A stretch of DNA of 64,000 bases from positions 55,417,968 to 55,481,967 of the forward strand of contig CM055273.1 in assembly GCA_029237695.1 (NCBI GenBank), read 5' to 3'. The notes beneath the pieces were generated by a model. It was not told where the DNA came from and did no database searches. It saw only the letters and a list, made by a program, of their open reading frames with translations. A program made the translations under genes and the position numbers. Positions 54,047 through 63,789 of the stretch are shown here, piece by piece. The stretch comes from Conchocele bisecta (taxonomy: Eukaryota > Mollusca > Bivalvia > Lucinida > Thyasiridae). How positions within the stretch are numbered: the first letter of the stretch is position 1; the number at the start of each line of letters is the position of its first letter.

Positions 54047-54383
54047 TACGGAGCCCCGCAGTGGACATGGATTTTTTTTATTAATTCGTTCCCACGAAAT
54101 AACAATCCGTTCCCTTAATTTAACAATTCGTTCCCTCGAATTAGCAATTCGTTCCCACGATATAACAATTCGTTCCCACGAATTAGCAATTCGTTCCCGC
54201 GGGAACGAATTGTTAATTCGTGGGAACAAATTGTTAAATTGAGGGAACGAATTGTCAATTCGTGGGAACGAATTGTTAATTCGAGGGAACGAATTGTTAA
54301 ATTGAGGGAAAGAATTGTTAATTCGTGGGAACGAATTAATGAAAAAAAAGAATTCTACGTCCCGCGGCTTGCGGGGCTCCGTA
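54047..54383. mobile_element. Minisatellite foldback, type a, with imperfect 6-bp target duplication
   Basis: Left end TACGGAGCCCCGCAGTGGAC, right end TGCGGGGCTCCGTA. Flanks are GTCGTG (54041-54046) and GTCATG (54384-54389), five of six identical. Inverted arms of 21-bp GGGAACGAATTGTTAAATTG units meet near 54197. Confidence 0.88.
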
Positions 54384-54683
54384 GTCATGCTCGTGGTCTA
54401 CTTGATTTTGGAAGTGGATTGTGGCAATGGCAAACACACAACTTGTAAAACCCATTGCCGTTTTTGTGCTATTGAGAGAATTTGCATGAAGGCGTCCAGT
54501 ATCTATATGTGCGTATTGTGCGCAATGCGTCAGATCTTCAGGTAATCTTCAGTTAATCGTAAAGCATAGACACCTCCTGGCGGGACGTGTATAGCAGTTG
54601 AATGCACATATTTCACAACCAATACTTGGCAACGGTGGATAAAAGTGACCTTGTGACGTCCCATGTCAGTATAGGGATACGAT

Positions 54684-54892
54684 AAATGGGGCTTATGGGA
54701 TTTGTGGATATTCAAACTTCTGATCATCTAGCGTACTCTTGAAAAATCAAAACTATAAGTTATCAGCATTACGGGTGTGTCATTGACTGAATGACGAACC
54801 GGATCAGACTGCGTGGATGCGCAGATTGATCTGGGGCTACGCTGGTTGTAAGACACATAAGCCCCATTTCTCCAGTCACAGCCACATGTTTG
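54684..54892. mobile_element. TA-target MITE, TGTGGCTGTGACTGG family
   Basis: The right end CCCCATTTCTCCAGTCACAG then CCACAT. The left end is eroded to AAATGGGGCTTATGGG. Body has GATCAGACTGCGTGGATGCG. Confidence 0.72.
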
Positions 54893-54922
54893 CTGAAAGA
54901 GTTGTGTGTATTGATCCATAAA

Positions 54923-55331
54923 CAAGGTGTATGATCACGTGGTACTAACAAAAACAACAAGTACTGAAACTTCCAGAATCCATCTGATTCAAAGTACGTA
55001 TTCTTTTATATTGCCCTTACTACGTAACAGATTTTGATGAAATATGGCGCATCAAACGCGTCTTGTTAAGCTGCATTTGGTGGTCTCTGTATTTTCTCCC
55101 AAACTTCTGTCGTTTTTGCGAAGAATCGATTTCCGTGTCGGAATTCGATTCTTCGCAAAAACGATTTAAATCTGTGCCTAACTCCATGGACCACCAAATG
55201 CAGGTCTTGAAGACGCGTTTGCTGCGCCATATTTCATCAAAATCCATTACATATTAAGGAAAATATCAAATAATACTTACTTTGGAGTGGGCGACCTTGT
55301 TGTTGTTGTAACCACGTGATCATGCACCTTG
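54923..55331 (-). mobile_element. Palindromic element with 5-bp target duplication (copy 6)
   Basis: Ends CAAGGTGTATGATCACGTGG and CCACGTGATCATGCACCTTG. Flanks are ATAAA (54918-54922) and ATACA (55332-55336), four of five identical. Confidence 0.85.
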
Positions 55332-55363
55332 ATACAGGTATATAGAGGATATTCCATCGTACA

Positions 55364-55492
55364 TTTTGAATAGCGGGACATAATACACGAGTGTGCGTCG
55401 GCTTCCGCGTAAGCAACGAGTGAGCGTAGCGAACGAGTTGCTTGCACGGACGCCGACGGGCACGAGTGTATTATTTCCGCTATTCAAACATG
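55364..55492. mobile_element. Palindrome with TTTGAATAGCGG arms
   Basis: TTTTGAATAGCGGGACATAA pairs with TTATTTCCGCTATTCAAACA. Inner ACACGAGTGTGCGTCGGC / GCCGACGGGCACGAGTGT and AGCAACGAGTGAGCG / CGAACGAGTTGCTTG continue the stem. Confidence 0.75.
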
Positions 55493-56030
55493 TACCATGA
55501 AGTATCTTATTTATTACACTTCCACGACGGATTCAAATGCAGATTTAGTCTATTTTTGAGATTATAATCAATTAATTGTGATGTGCTCATGAATAGTTAT
55601 ACAATGACGTGTTTTCCCGCGTTTTGACGTTATGTTGTGTGACGTCAAATGTGACGTCATGTAAGTAAACTTTTTGAAATCCAAATTACGCAGCTGTTTC
55701 TATGAACCATATATATTTGAGCGCATGTTTGGAATGTGTTCAATCACATTAACATTCTAGATTAGTCGAGACCCTTTCCACATGTTCAAATAACTTTATT
55801 TTGACTGTAATACAAATTTAACATTTTGCATGGTAGCTCGTGGTTTCCAAGAAAACAGGCGCACAATTACGGGTGTTCTCTTCACGGTGTATTATTTGTA
55901 AGGAGTTGATTACGGGTTTTCCCTCACAGCGAAACCCGTGCAAATAATTTGCAAGAGTGTAATACATGTTACATCTTTCTAGATAAAATAAATAAAATAT
56001 GCATTTTTCTCTCTCAAAAGTTTGATACTA
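55493..56030. other. No gene; one hairpin
   Basis: CGGTGTATTATTTGTAAGGA near 55887 pairs loosely with AAATAATTTGCAAGAGTGTA, with an inner ACGGGTTTTC / GAAACCCGT. TGACGT words lie near 55600-55660. Otherwise nothing recognised. Confidence 0.4.
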
Positions 56031-56066
56031 CAGTGGAACCTCTATACCGGACACCCTGGGGACTAC
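56031..56066 (+). mobile_element. Pogo-like left-end fragment
   Basis: CAGTGGAACCTCTATACCGG then ACACCCTGGGGA. It stops where the next element begins. Confidence 0.6.
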
Positions 56067-56067
56067 C

Positions 56068-56598
56068 AAAAACTGCAGTAAAGAGAACACAATTTTCTAG
56101 TCAATTCCCCCCCCCCCCCGTTAACCTGTTCAACACCACAGGCCTGTATAGTGGTATTGGCAAAAAGTGTAGATCCAGATGAGCCGGCTCGTGACGAGCC
56201 GTCTCATCAGGATCTGCACATTTTGCAAGTAATTTTCATAATTTTGAGAACAAAAACACCTCATGTTCATAAATGAACTGGTCTGAAAATCATTTTGTGA
56301 TGATTGGAATGGGTTGCAAAATTAACATATCAAAATCCATTCCAGTTATATAGGGGTGAAATGGTTAATCTGCCGAGGTCTGTCCGTGAAAGTGCAAAAA
56401 AACAATGTTTAGCCCTTCGCGCCGTCGATAACGCACCCCCCTAAATTAATTCCTGCGTACGGGCCTGCACTATGTACTGAATATGGTCAAGTTATCATTG
56501 TGATCACTGTAGGCGATCCATACTCTGGATTAAGCTCTGGATAATCAATATTGACTACGAAAGTTTCCAAATTGTGTTCTCTTTACTGCAGTTTTTTA
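56068..56598. mobile_element. TIR element with AAAAACTGCAGTAAAGAG ends
   Basis: AAAAACTGCAGTAAAGAGAA and, inverted, TTCTCTTTACTGCAGTTTTT bound about 530 bp. A TTAA type-3 MITE is nested inside at 56125-56364. Interrupts a pogo-like element. Confidence 0.72.
56125..56364. mobile_element. TTAA-target MITE, type 3 (copy 2), nested
   Basis: TTAA at 56121-56124 and 56365-56368; ends CCTGTTCAAC and GGTGAAATGG. The hairpin is GAGCCGGCTCGTGACGAGCC. Confidence 0.8.
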
Positions 56599-56887
56599 AA
56601 TGAAGGGTGTTGTTGTCTTTTCATTGTTTACACACTCATTTTAAGCACGTGCATCTAATGTTTTGGTGCAGTAGCTGCAGCTTAGATTCAGCATTAAAAA
56701 ACAGTTTACATCAGATTTTTAAACATACTTGTTCACGAAATATAAACCAATTTGTATACTGTAAAGTTTCTGTTGGCCTTAAGTATATGTACTCTTGTGT
56801 AAGTACAAAGTCAGGATGACCTGGCAACCTAATGATTGTCTACTAGAGATTGGAACTGTTCGCGACTATTCGGGGCAATATGGGTGT

Positions 56888-57317
56888 TTCTTTTGATATC
56901 AAGTTTATCAGAATGAGCCTTCTTTTTCGTAAAATTTGGGCCAAAGATGTGGAGAACATGGAGGAGGAGTCGAAAAACGAAACAGTTTGGAAATTTACGC
57001 TCAAACCTGGCTAGATAGCTTGGAAATGATATAACCAAGAAAACAAAAGTTTAATTTTGAAAATCGGTCGACTATTTCTGAAATTGGAAAAAATATCCTC
57101 ATGTTTACTGACTACCCATAGACATCTTCACTATGGTGATTCAACACGGGGCACTTGTTTTTGGCAATAAAATCAATACTGGACCACATTCAACGAAATA
57201 AAAGAAGGCTCATTCTTAATTTTTTATAAATTGTAATATTATCGAAATAAATATTGTTTTTGCATTGTTTTTATAGCCATAACATTTGGACAGGCTTCGT
57301 GAAACAGACTGTTATTG
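56888..57317. mobile_element. AGTCTGTTTCAC family (copy 2), left end replaced
   Basis: 56888-56909 is a short TTTTGATATCAAGTTTATCA piece of the second two-module family. It joins directly to GAATGAGCCTTCTTTTTCGT, and the element ends GGCTTCGTGAAACAGACTG at 57311. Confidence 0.65.
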
Positions 57318-57349
57318 CAACTCGGATATCCGTATCTATACAACCCAGG

Positions 57350-57584
57350 GGTCCGTTGCACTAAACTTCGTACAACTAAAATGTTCGTAAGTGCAAATTT
57401 AGGATCGTCTGGAAATTTCAATTGATGGATTTACATTTATTGAGCATAGGCTGCAGCCTATGCTCAATAAATGTGAATCCAATAATTGTTTGCAAGAAAA
57501 CGTTGTTAATGTGACATTCACTGACTATCAGAATTATGCACTTACGAACATTTTAGTCGTACGAAGTTTAGTGAAACGGGCCCC
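57350..57584. mobile_element. GGCCGTTTCACTAAAC palindrome family (copy 7)
   Basis: Starts GGGGTCCGTTGCACTAAACT, ends AGTTTAGTGAAACGGGCCCC. The central hairpin is shortened to AGGCTGCAGCCT. Confidence 0.85.
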
Positions 57585-57819
57585 TTGAGACGATAATTTG
57601 CGATCAGTCAGCGTGTATTCGGTCAATGTATAGCGAGTTACCGGATACATTTACTATTGCCAACATCGATGTACGCATGCCCGTGTGTTTCTGCAGGCTA
57701 GTATAGTGCATACGGCGTGCTATGGTGTCCTTGACTGTTGAAGTACACGGTAGATTGTGGAAAATACGTCAAGGCCGGATAAAGCGAAATGGAGCTTCGA
57801 TTTATGATCTATAAATAGA

Positions 57820-58052
57820 GTTGTGACTGAACATATAAAGCTTATTGGTTTTGCAACCAGTGTAGATCCAGATCAGCCTGTGCATCCGCATAGTTTGACC
57901 AGGATCTGTACTGCTCGGCATTGCAGCGATGAAACACCGATCATGCTTCTAACAAGCAATATAGATATCTGGCTACCCAGAGTGTGCTATTTGATCACGA
58001 GCTACACTGGTCACAAATCCCATAAGCCACATTTCTTCAGTCACAGCCACAG
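57820..58052. mobile_element. TA-target MITE, TGTGGCTGTGACTGG family
   Basis: Left AGTTGTGACTGAACATATAA, right CATTTCTTCAGTCACAGCCA. Body GTAGATCCAGATCAGCCTGT and GCTACACTGGTCACAAATCC. Confidence 0.78.
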
Positions 58053-58129
58053 CAGACCACCGACTGACAAAGGGACCTTAAATGTAGATGCCACAACATG
58101 TTCTTTATTAATATTTAGTGTACTGATAT

Positions 58130-58330
58130 AGTGACTCGCGGTGGTATCAGGCTATTTTAATATGCAAATGAGTCGTGATATATTATTTATACTAATTAAA
58201 TGCGTCACCTCAAAAAATAATATTTTCTACAGATTATGGAGTTTGATAATTGCACATCAACAAATAAATACAGAGAATAGTAATGTCCGTTAACAATTTA
58301 AGGAAACACGGTTATCGCCCCTGATTTTGG
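58130..58330 (-). mobile_element. Uninterrupted relative of the 23429 element body
   Basis: Inverted, it reads GGGGCGATAACCGTGTTTCC, then AGGTGACGCATTTAATTAGT and on to GACTCATTTGCATATT without a break. In the 23.4-kb copy the last two segments are separated by a 2.3-kb insertion. Confidence 0.78.
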
Positions 58331-58407
58331 GACATACCTATGTCTTTTGCAATCATATACATGCATTATCAACTGAGATGCGTTGCCAAGAAGCGATCAC
58401 ATATATG

Positions 58408-58441
58408 TTCTTGGTGTCCGGTTTAGAGAGGTTCCACTGTA
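58408..58441 (+). mobile_element. Pogo-like right-end fragment
   Basis: GGTGTCCGGTTTAGAGAGGT then TCCACTGTA. The spacer before it is diverged. Confidence 0.6.
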
Positions 58442-58579
58442 TATGTAAACAGGTCGGCAAGGTACACATATATTCAGTAAGAATTGGGGTCACATGCTTA
58501 GATTTTACTAACCCGAATTCGCTGTCTGTAACGCGGGGCGACATTCAGCCCTAACTTACCGACAGAGCATTCGGGTTAA

Positions 58580-58807
58580 CCCTTAGACCGCTATTCACAA
58601 CAATTGTCGTCTGCTGTTGCTTTTATATATTGCCTTATTTCTCAATACACATGTTTTGACAGCACTTCAGAATCATTTCCAATTCTGAAGTGCTGTCAAA
58701 GCATGTTGTAAATTATTATAAAGTGTGTGTTTTGATGATACAAATGGAAAATAGAAAATAGAAAATAAACAGCAACCGACAAACAAAATAAGATAACTGT
58801 CTAAGGG
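58580..58807. mobile_element. TTAA-target MITE, type 1 (copy 5)
   Basis: TTAA at 58576-58579 and 58808-58811; ends CCCTTAGACCGC and CTGTCTAAGGG. Confidence 0.85.
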
Positions 58808-58896
58808 TTAATATAAGATTGTACATGCTTTTAACATACGTATGTTTCACGAATCGGTTGTACTACTCTTGATGAACCTGTATGAATACTAGTTAA

Positions 58897-59103
58897 CCCT
58901 TACACTGCCGAATTAAATGCTGTCGTCTGCTGTTTATTTTTTAGTTTCGATTTTTCTCATCAAAAACATGGTTTGACAGCATTTTAGAATCATTTCCAGT
59001 GGAAAAATGATTCTAAAGTGCTGTCAAACCATGTCTTTATTGAGAAAGAAGGCAAAATATAAAGCATCAGCAGACGACAATTTTCGTGCTCAGCGGTCTA
59101 AGG
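58897..59103. mobile_element. TTAA-target MITE, type 1 (copy 6)
   Basis: TTAA at 58893-58896 and 59104-59107; ends CCCTTACACTGCCG and CAGCGGTCTAAGG. Only about 90 bp from copy 5. Confidence 0.85.
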
Positions 59104-59250
59104 TTAATAATACTAGTTCAGTGTTTTCTTCGGTAGTTCACAAAAGTTACAGCTACGGTTAGTAAAGTGCGGATTGCATACAACAGGTTCAGGCGTCTTA
59201 ACACGCATAGGTATGTATAGCAGAGCTGTATATCTTGGCAAACTTCAAAT

Positions 59251-59362
59251 ATGGCTGTGACTGGAGAAATATGGCTTACGGGATACGTGACCAGTGTACT
59301 GATCGAGATCAACACTGGTCGCAAAACCCATGAGCGCCATTTCTCCATTCACAGCCACATTA
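59251..59362. mobile_element. TA-target MITE, TGTGGCTGTGACTGG family, internally deleted
   Basis: ATGGCTGTGACTGGAGAAAT and ATTTCTCCATTCACAGCCAC are only ~70 bp apart. The interior CAGTGTACTGATCGAGATCA forms a near palindrome. Confidence 0.75.
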
Positions 59363-59478
59363 TGTGAATATTTCTGTATTCCCGCCAATGTCTGTACGCT
59401 TCCAACTGTCACACACCAGAATGCATACCCGGTAGATTTTACCAGGGTATCCACAGACGTCCAGGGGCCGTGCTTATA

Positions 59479-59682
59479 CAGTGAAACCTCTCTAAACCGG
59501 ATCCCCAGAGTGTCCGGCTTAGAGAGGTTTCACTGTAAATCAGGCATTTGATAATTCTGAGCCATAGTTATGTGCTATGCGATCACGAACAGACATTATC
59601 ATATGATATAAATGACCAAGAAAGTAAACAAAAATCAGATCACATGTGTTGTATTGGTGTCCGGTTTAGAGAGGTACCACTG
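59479..59682. mobile_element. Pogo-like compound element
   Basis: CAGTGAAACCTCTCTAAACC, internal GGCTTAGAGAGGTTTCACTG, spacer with GATCACGAACAGACATTATC, right arm GGTTTAGAGAGGTACCACTG. Confidence 0.8.
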
Positions 59683-59888
59683 TACAATTTTCTGAGCATG
59701 CTCTCCTAATTTGCAATTGAAATCACGCAGTTTACGTGACCGAGAGTAAGCACATCTTAGATCAATCTTGAATCTTGATCTTGAATTTCACCATTATATC
59801 GGAGCGAGTACGTACGATTCAATATTATTAAAAGCACGTGTCCTGGATTATGACTGACCAAATAACCTTGACATCATGTTCATATACT

Positions 59889-60133
59889 GGGGGCCGTTTC
59901 ACTAAACTTCGTACGACTAAAATGTTCGTAAGTGCAAAATTATGATAGTCTGTAAATTTCACATTAACAATGTTTTCTTGTAAACAATTATTGGATTTAC
60001 ATTTATTGAGCATAGGCTGCATATGCAGCCTATGCTCAATACATGTAAATCCATAAATTGATATTTCCAGACGATCCTAAATTTGCACTTACGAACATTT
60101 TAGTCGTAAGAAGTTTAGTGAAACGGCCCCCAG
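59889..60133. mobile_element. GGCCGTTTCACTAAAC palindrome family (copy 8)
   Basis: Starts GGGGGCCGTTTCACTAAACT, ends AGTTTAGTGAAACGGCCCCC. Arms of ~115 bp and the AGGCTGCATATGCAGCCT centre are intact; the best-preserved copy. Confidence 0.88.
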
Positions 60134-60228
60134 GTACTTATGGTGTGCCACATCATCCGTATTACTAAGTTTGACCAGTGTTATATCAAGAGCCCTAGCT
60201 ATAGTATGGATAGCTCGAGGTGGTATTA

Positions 60229-60418
60229 CAGTGGAGGTCCCCAGGGTGTTCGGCTTAGATATATTCCACTGTAAATGAGGTATATGACCATTCTGAAATG
60301 TACTTGCGTGATTTGCAATCATGAATATACATTAACATCTGCGATAAATTATCAAAAATCCCATAAAAAATAAGACCACAGAGGTTGCCTTGCTGTCCGG
60401 TTTAGAGAGGTTCCACTG
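60229..60418. mobile_element. Pogo-like compound element, left palindrome deleted
   Basis: CAGTGGAGGTCCCCAGGGTG start, internal CGGCTTAGATATATTCCACT arm, and right arm GGTTTAGAGAGGTTCCACTG. Confidence 0.72.
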
Positions 60419-60500
60419 TACATGTTCGGACAAACATGAACAAGCACGTCAACAGGGGCGGATCCAGCATTCGGGAACGGGGGGGGGGGGGGCGTTGTCT

Positions 60501-60587
60501 AGTTGCGAAGGTAACTCTTGCAATCTACTCGCGTACCGTCCGTAGCTAGCTACGAGAGTAATTGCAAGAGTTACTGTTCGCAACTAG
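60501..60587. mobile_element. Palindrome with GCGAA-GGTAACTCTTG arms (copy 2)
   Basis: AGTTGCGAAGGTAACTCTTG pairs with CAAGAGTTACTGTTCGCAAC; the centre is GTAGCTAGCTAC. It follows a poly-G run at 60480-60492. Confidence 0.75.
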
Positions 60588-61089
60588 GGGGTTGTCCTAT
60601 TTTCGAGCTCTTCGAAATGCACTTTCCTGTGTTTTACGGCATTTAAATTCAGACTTAAACTGGTGGTATACTATACACATGCATTTAATGAAATCTCACA
60701 TATTAGCTGCATAGCATACGGACAGAAATAAAGCAATTAATTTGAATTGAACACAGAATCCTACTTAGTACATAGTCCCAAATCCCGTAACGTTCCTTTT
60801 CCCACGGATGATATAGCGGTACGTAGACTAGGATTGTTATGTTACCATGGTGTTTATATTTATCCTATCTCCTCCATGGCAACGTGAGTGTTGCCACTCG
60901 CAAGATGACCTCGTCTGGAGAAACGTAAACAACTTGACGATGGAACCTCTTAACCTCTTAAAGATATGATGCAATATGAGACAATCGTAGTGTGCCGTTT
61001 AGAGAGGTTCCACGGCATGGTAGGCATATGTGCACGCCATGGCGTGCATGTGGTGCAACATACACGTTATATGTTTATGAATGGACATC
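60588..61089. other. No gene; pogo-like fragment near 60995
   Basis: GCCGTTTAGAGAGGTTCCAC at 60993 is a pogo-like arm. CACGCCATGGCGTG at 61032 is a short palindrome. Otherwise nothing recognised. Confidence 0.4.
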
Positions 61090-61491
61090 CAGAGCTCCAG
61101 ATCAGCTGCGTATTTGCTTAAATACCCAATTAAAATTGCCAAAAACCCAATTGAAATCAGAAGTAGCGAGTATCAAAAAGCAATAAAAAAATTTGTGGTA
61201 CCTTTATCATGCTGCAGAAAACAATAAACAGACTACAAATATAGCATATTTTTCTTATTTTCCATGAAAACACATCTTGGTATTTCATTAGAATTGTCTC
61301 CCAGGAGACAATTCTAATGAAATGCCAATACATCTTTTCATGTCGAAGCAAACTATTCAATAATTGCTGTCTGTTGATGTGTAAACAGTAGTGTGATTTT
61401 ATTTCACCCAATTAAAATTTTGAAATGCCCAATTGCTTCAGAAATGATGGTGTGAAAATACTCAATTACTAATTCCTTATTTGGAGCCCTG
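61090..61491. mobile_element. hAT-like element with CAGAGCTCC ends (copy 2)
   Basis: CAGAGCTCCAGATCAGCTGC on the left and TTATTTGGAGCCCTG on the right. GACATC lies immediately outside both (61084-61089, 61492-61497). Central hairpin GGTATTTCATTAGAATTGTC. Noncoding. Confidence 0.7.
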
Positions 61492-61648
61492 GACATCATT
61501 AGATATATACTAGTTAGTCGAACTTTCTAACCGGTCACCTCCATATTATTCCATAGTACTGTTTTGCCAACATCTTTTTGAAATAATTAAAAACAAAGTA
61601 TAATGCATTGAATGAATGTTTTTTATTAGCAAAAATGACTTCTGGACC

Positions 61649-62147
61649 TACTGTCTGTTCCAAGTTTTTCTGCCGACGAACTTTTGGCTATTAAACACAT
61701 TAAATCTAAACAATATTTAAAAGTAAGTACATTTTTATCAATAACAAAAAAGTCACCCTCCCAAAAAAAATTTGATTTTATTGCGAAAAAACTATTTTCC
61801 TATGGGAATTTAACATGGGGGCTAAAAATAGATCTTTTTTAAATGTTTTTTTTATTTGTGGACCGATTTTCAAAAACTTTTGTTTTCTAAGTTACATCAT
61901 TTTCAAGCTATCTCGCCATGTTTCGGGGTCAATTTCCCAATTTTTTCGTTTTCTGATCCTTCATCGTTTTTTCGCATATAAAATCAACATTTCGGATGGA
62001 ATTTCATAAAATATTTTTTTTTGGGGAGGGTGACTTTTTTGTTATTGATGAAAAAGTACTTACTTTTAAATATTTATTAGATTTAATGTGTTTAACATGT
62101 TTAATGGCCAAAAGTTCATCGGCAGCAAAACGTGGAACAGACAGTAG
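61649..62147. mobile_element. 500-bp palindrome, CTACTGTCTGTTCCA ends
   Basis: CTACTGTCTGTTCCAAGTTT pairs with AACGTGGAACAGACAGTAG. Arms continue through AACTTTTGGC, TTAAATCTAA, GTAAGTACATTTTTATCAAT and AAAAAAGTCACCCTCCC. The interior GGGAATTTAACATGGGG is shared with the element at 49078. Confidence 0.78.
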
Positions 62148-62364
62148 TTTAATTATTGAAATTAATTGGTAGGGGTCAAAACTGAAAGTCACAACTTGGA
62201 TGGTTTGCCGGTATGCCATTTGGATTTTGGTCACCTCCATTATTTTCGAAAAATAGTGATGCATGCATGCATGAAATTATGTGCATGTTGCTCAGTTCCA
62301 TACTAATGGCCCATCGATAAGTGAACCTCATCAGCTGGACACACCGATGTTTTCTGGTTGTCTT

Positions 62365-62598
62365 GTTTAACTGGAATGGATATTGATATGGCATTTTTCC
62401 CGCCAATCCAATCGTCGCAAATTGATTTTCAGACTAGTCCATTTATGAAAAGGGGGTGTTTTTTGTTCTCAAAAATATGAAAATTACTTGCAAAAGTGAA
62501 ATTCCTGATGAGACGGCTCGTCACGAGCCGGCTCATCTGGATATACACTGTTTGCCAATGTCACTATACAGGTCTGTGGTTTTGAAAGTATTAAAGGT
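62365..62598 (-). mobile_element. TTAA-target MITE, type 3 (copy 3)
   Basis: Inverted copy: TTTAACTGGAATGGATATTG on the left, the hairpin GACGGCTCGTCACGAGCCGG, right end GTGGTTTTGAAAGTATTAA. One flanking TTAA is mutated to TTTAA. Confidence 0.7.
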
Positions 62599-62696
62599 AC
62601 ATATATACATGTACTGGGTTTCTGATACATGCATGTGCAGACATCGTATGGATAAGATTAGTAACATATATCATTTTGTATAGTTATAGGGTATCC

Positions 62697-62815
62697 GACT
62701 AGTGTCTTTTGATAGCAAGTTTAGCAAGCTCAACTCGGAAACGGTAGGAATTCCTCGGCCAGCCGATGAATTCCTACGCGTTCCTAGCCTTGTCTGATAA
62801 ACTTGAGGGCCAGAG
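62697..62815. mobile_element. Hairpin module of the second two-module family
   Basis: CTAGTGTCTTTTGATAGCAA, CGGAAACGGTAGGAATTCCT and its facing GAATTCCTACGCGTTCCTAG match the palindrome at 21207. The second module is absent. Confidence 0.65.
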
Positions 62816-63072
62816 ATAACTAGCTTTTTATTCTTTATTTGCGTCTCAAAATAATTGAAACTCATGTCAAGACAAAAGAGATAGGTGCACTAAGTTAACA
62901 TTAAGACGTACAGTGAAGCTTCTGGCAGCACCATTGGTACATGTACACTGTGATTGCCATAGAAACCTAATGTTTTTGCCGGAAAGATACACAGAAAACG
63001 TGACTACAGATATGTATTATCCTCATGGCTGATGTTTTATATCCCGACCTGTAAACAACATATTGATGGATG

Positions 63073-63468
63073 CAGAGCTCCAGATCAGCTGCGTATTTGC
63101 TTACATACCTCGGCAATTAAAATTGCCAAAAACTCATTTGAAATCATAAGTAGCGAGTATCAAAAAGCAATACAAAAATTGTGGTACCTTTATCATGCTG
63201 CGGAAAACAATAAACAGACCACACATATAGCATATTTTTCTTATTGTTCATGAAAACACATCTTGGTATTTCATTAGAATTGTCTCCTTGGAATTATAAT
63301 GAAATGCCAAGACATGTTTTCATTTCGAAGCAAACTATTCAATAATTGCGGTCTGCTGATGTGTAAACAGTAGTGTGATTTTATTTTACCCAATTAAAAT
63401 GTTGAAATATTGCTTCAGAAATGATGGATTGACAATAGTCAATTACTAATTCCGTATCGGGAGCCCTG
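63073..63468. mobile_element. hAT-like element with CAGAGCTCC ends (copy 3)
   Basis: CAGAGCTCCAGATCAGCTGC to CGTATCGGGAGCCCTG. About 90 percent similar by eye to copy 2. The central hairpin is partly deleted on the right. No clean flanking duplication. Confidence 0.7.
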
Positions 63469-63540
63469 TGCATGTTTTATAAATTAACGATGTCAGAGAG
63501 TCAACAAGAGTTCAAATGTTACGGATGATAGTTGGCTTAC

Positions 63541-63789
63541 AGGGGGCCGTTTCACTAAACTTAATTCGTACGACTAAAGTGTTCGTAAGTGCAAACTTAT
63601 GATAGTCTGTAAATGTTGCATTAACAACGTTTCCCTGCAAACAATTAATGGATTTACATGTATTGAACATAGGCTGCATATGCAGCCTATGCTCAATAAA
63701 TGTAAATCCATCAATTGAATTTCCAGACGATCCTAAATTTGCTCTTACGAACATTTTAATCGTAAGAAGTTTAGTGAAACGGCCCCCAG
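63541..63789. mobile_element. GGCCGTTTCACTAAAC palindrome family (copy 9)
   Basis: Starts AGGGGGCCGTTTCACTAAAC, ends AGTTTAGTGAAACGGCCCCC. The centre AGGCTGCATATGCAGCCT is intact. Confidence 0.87.
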
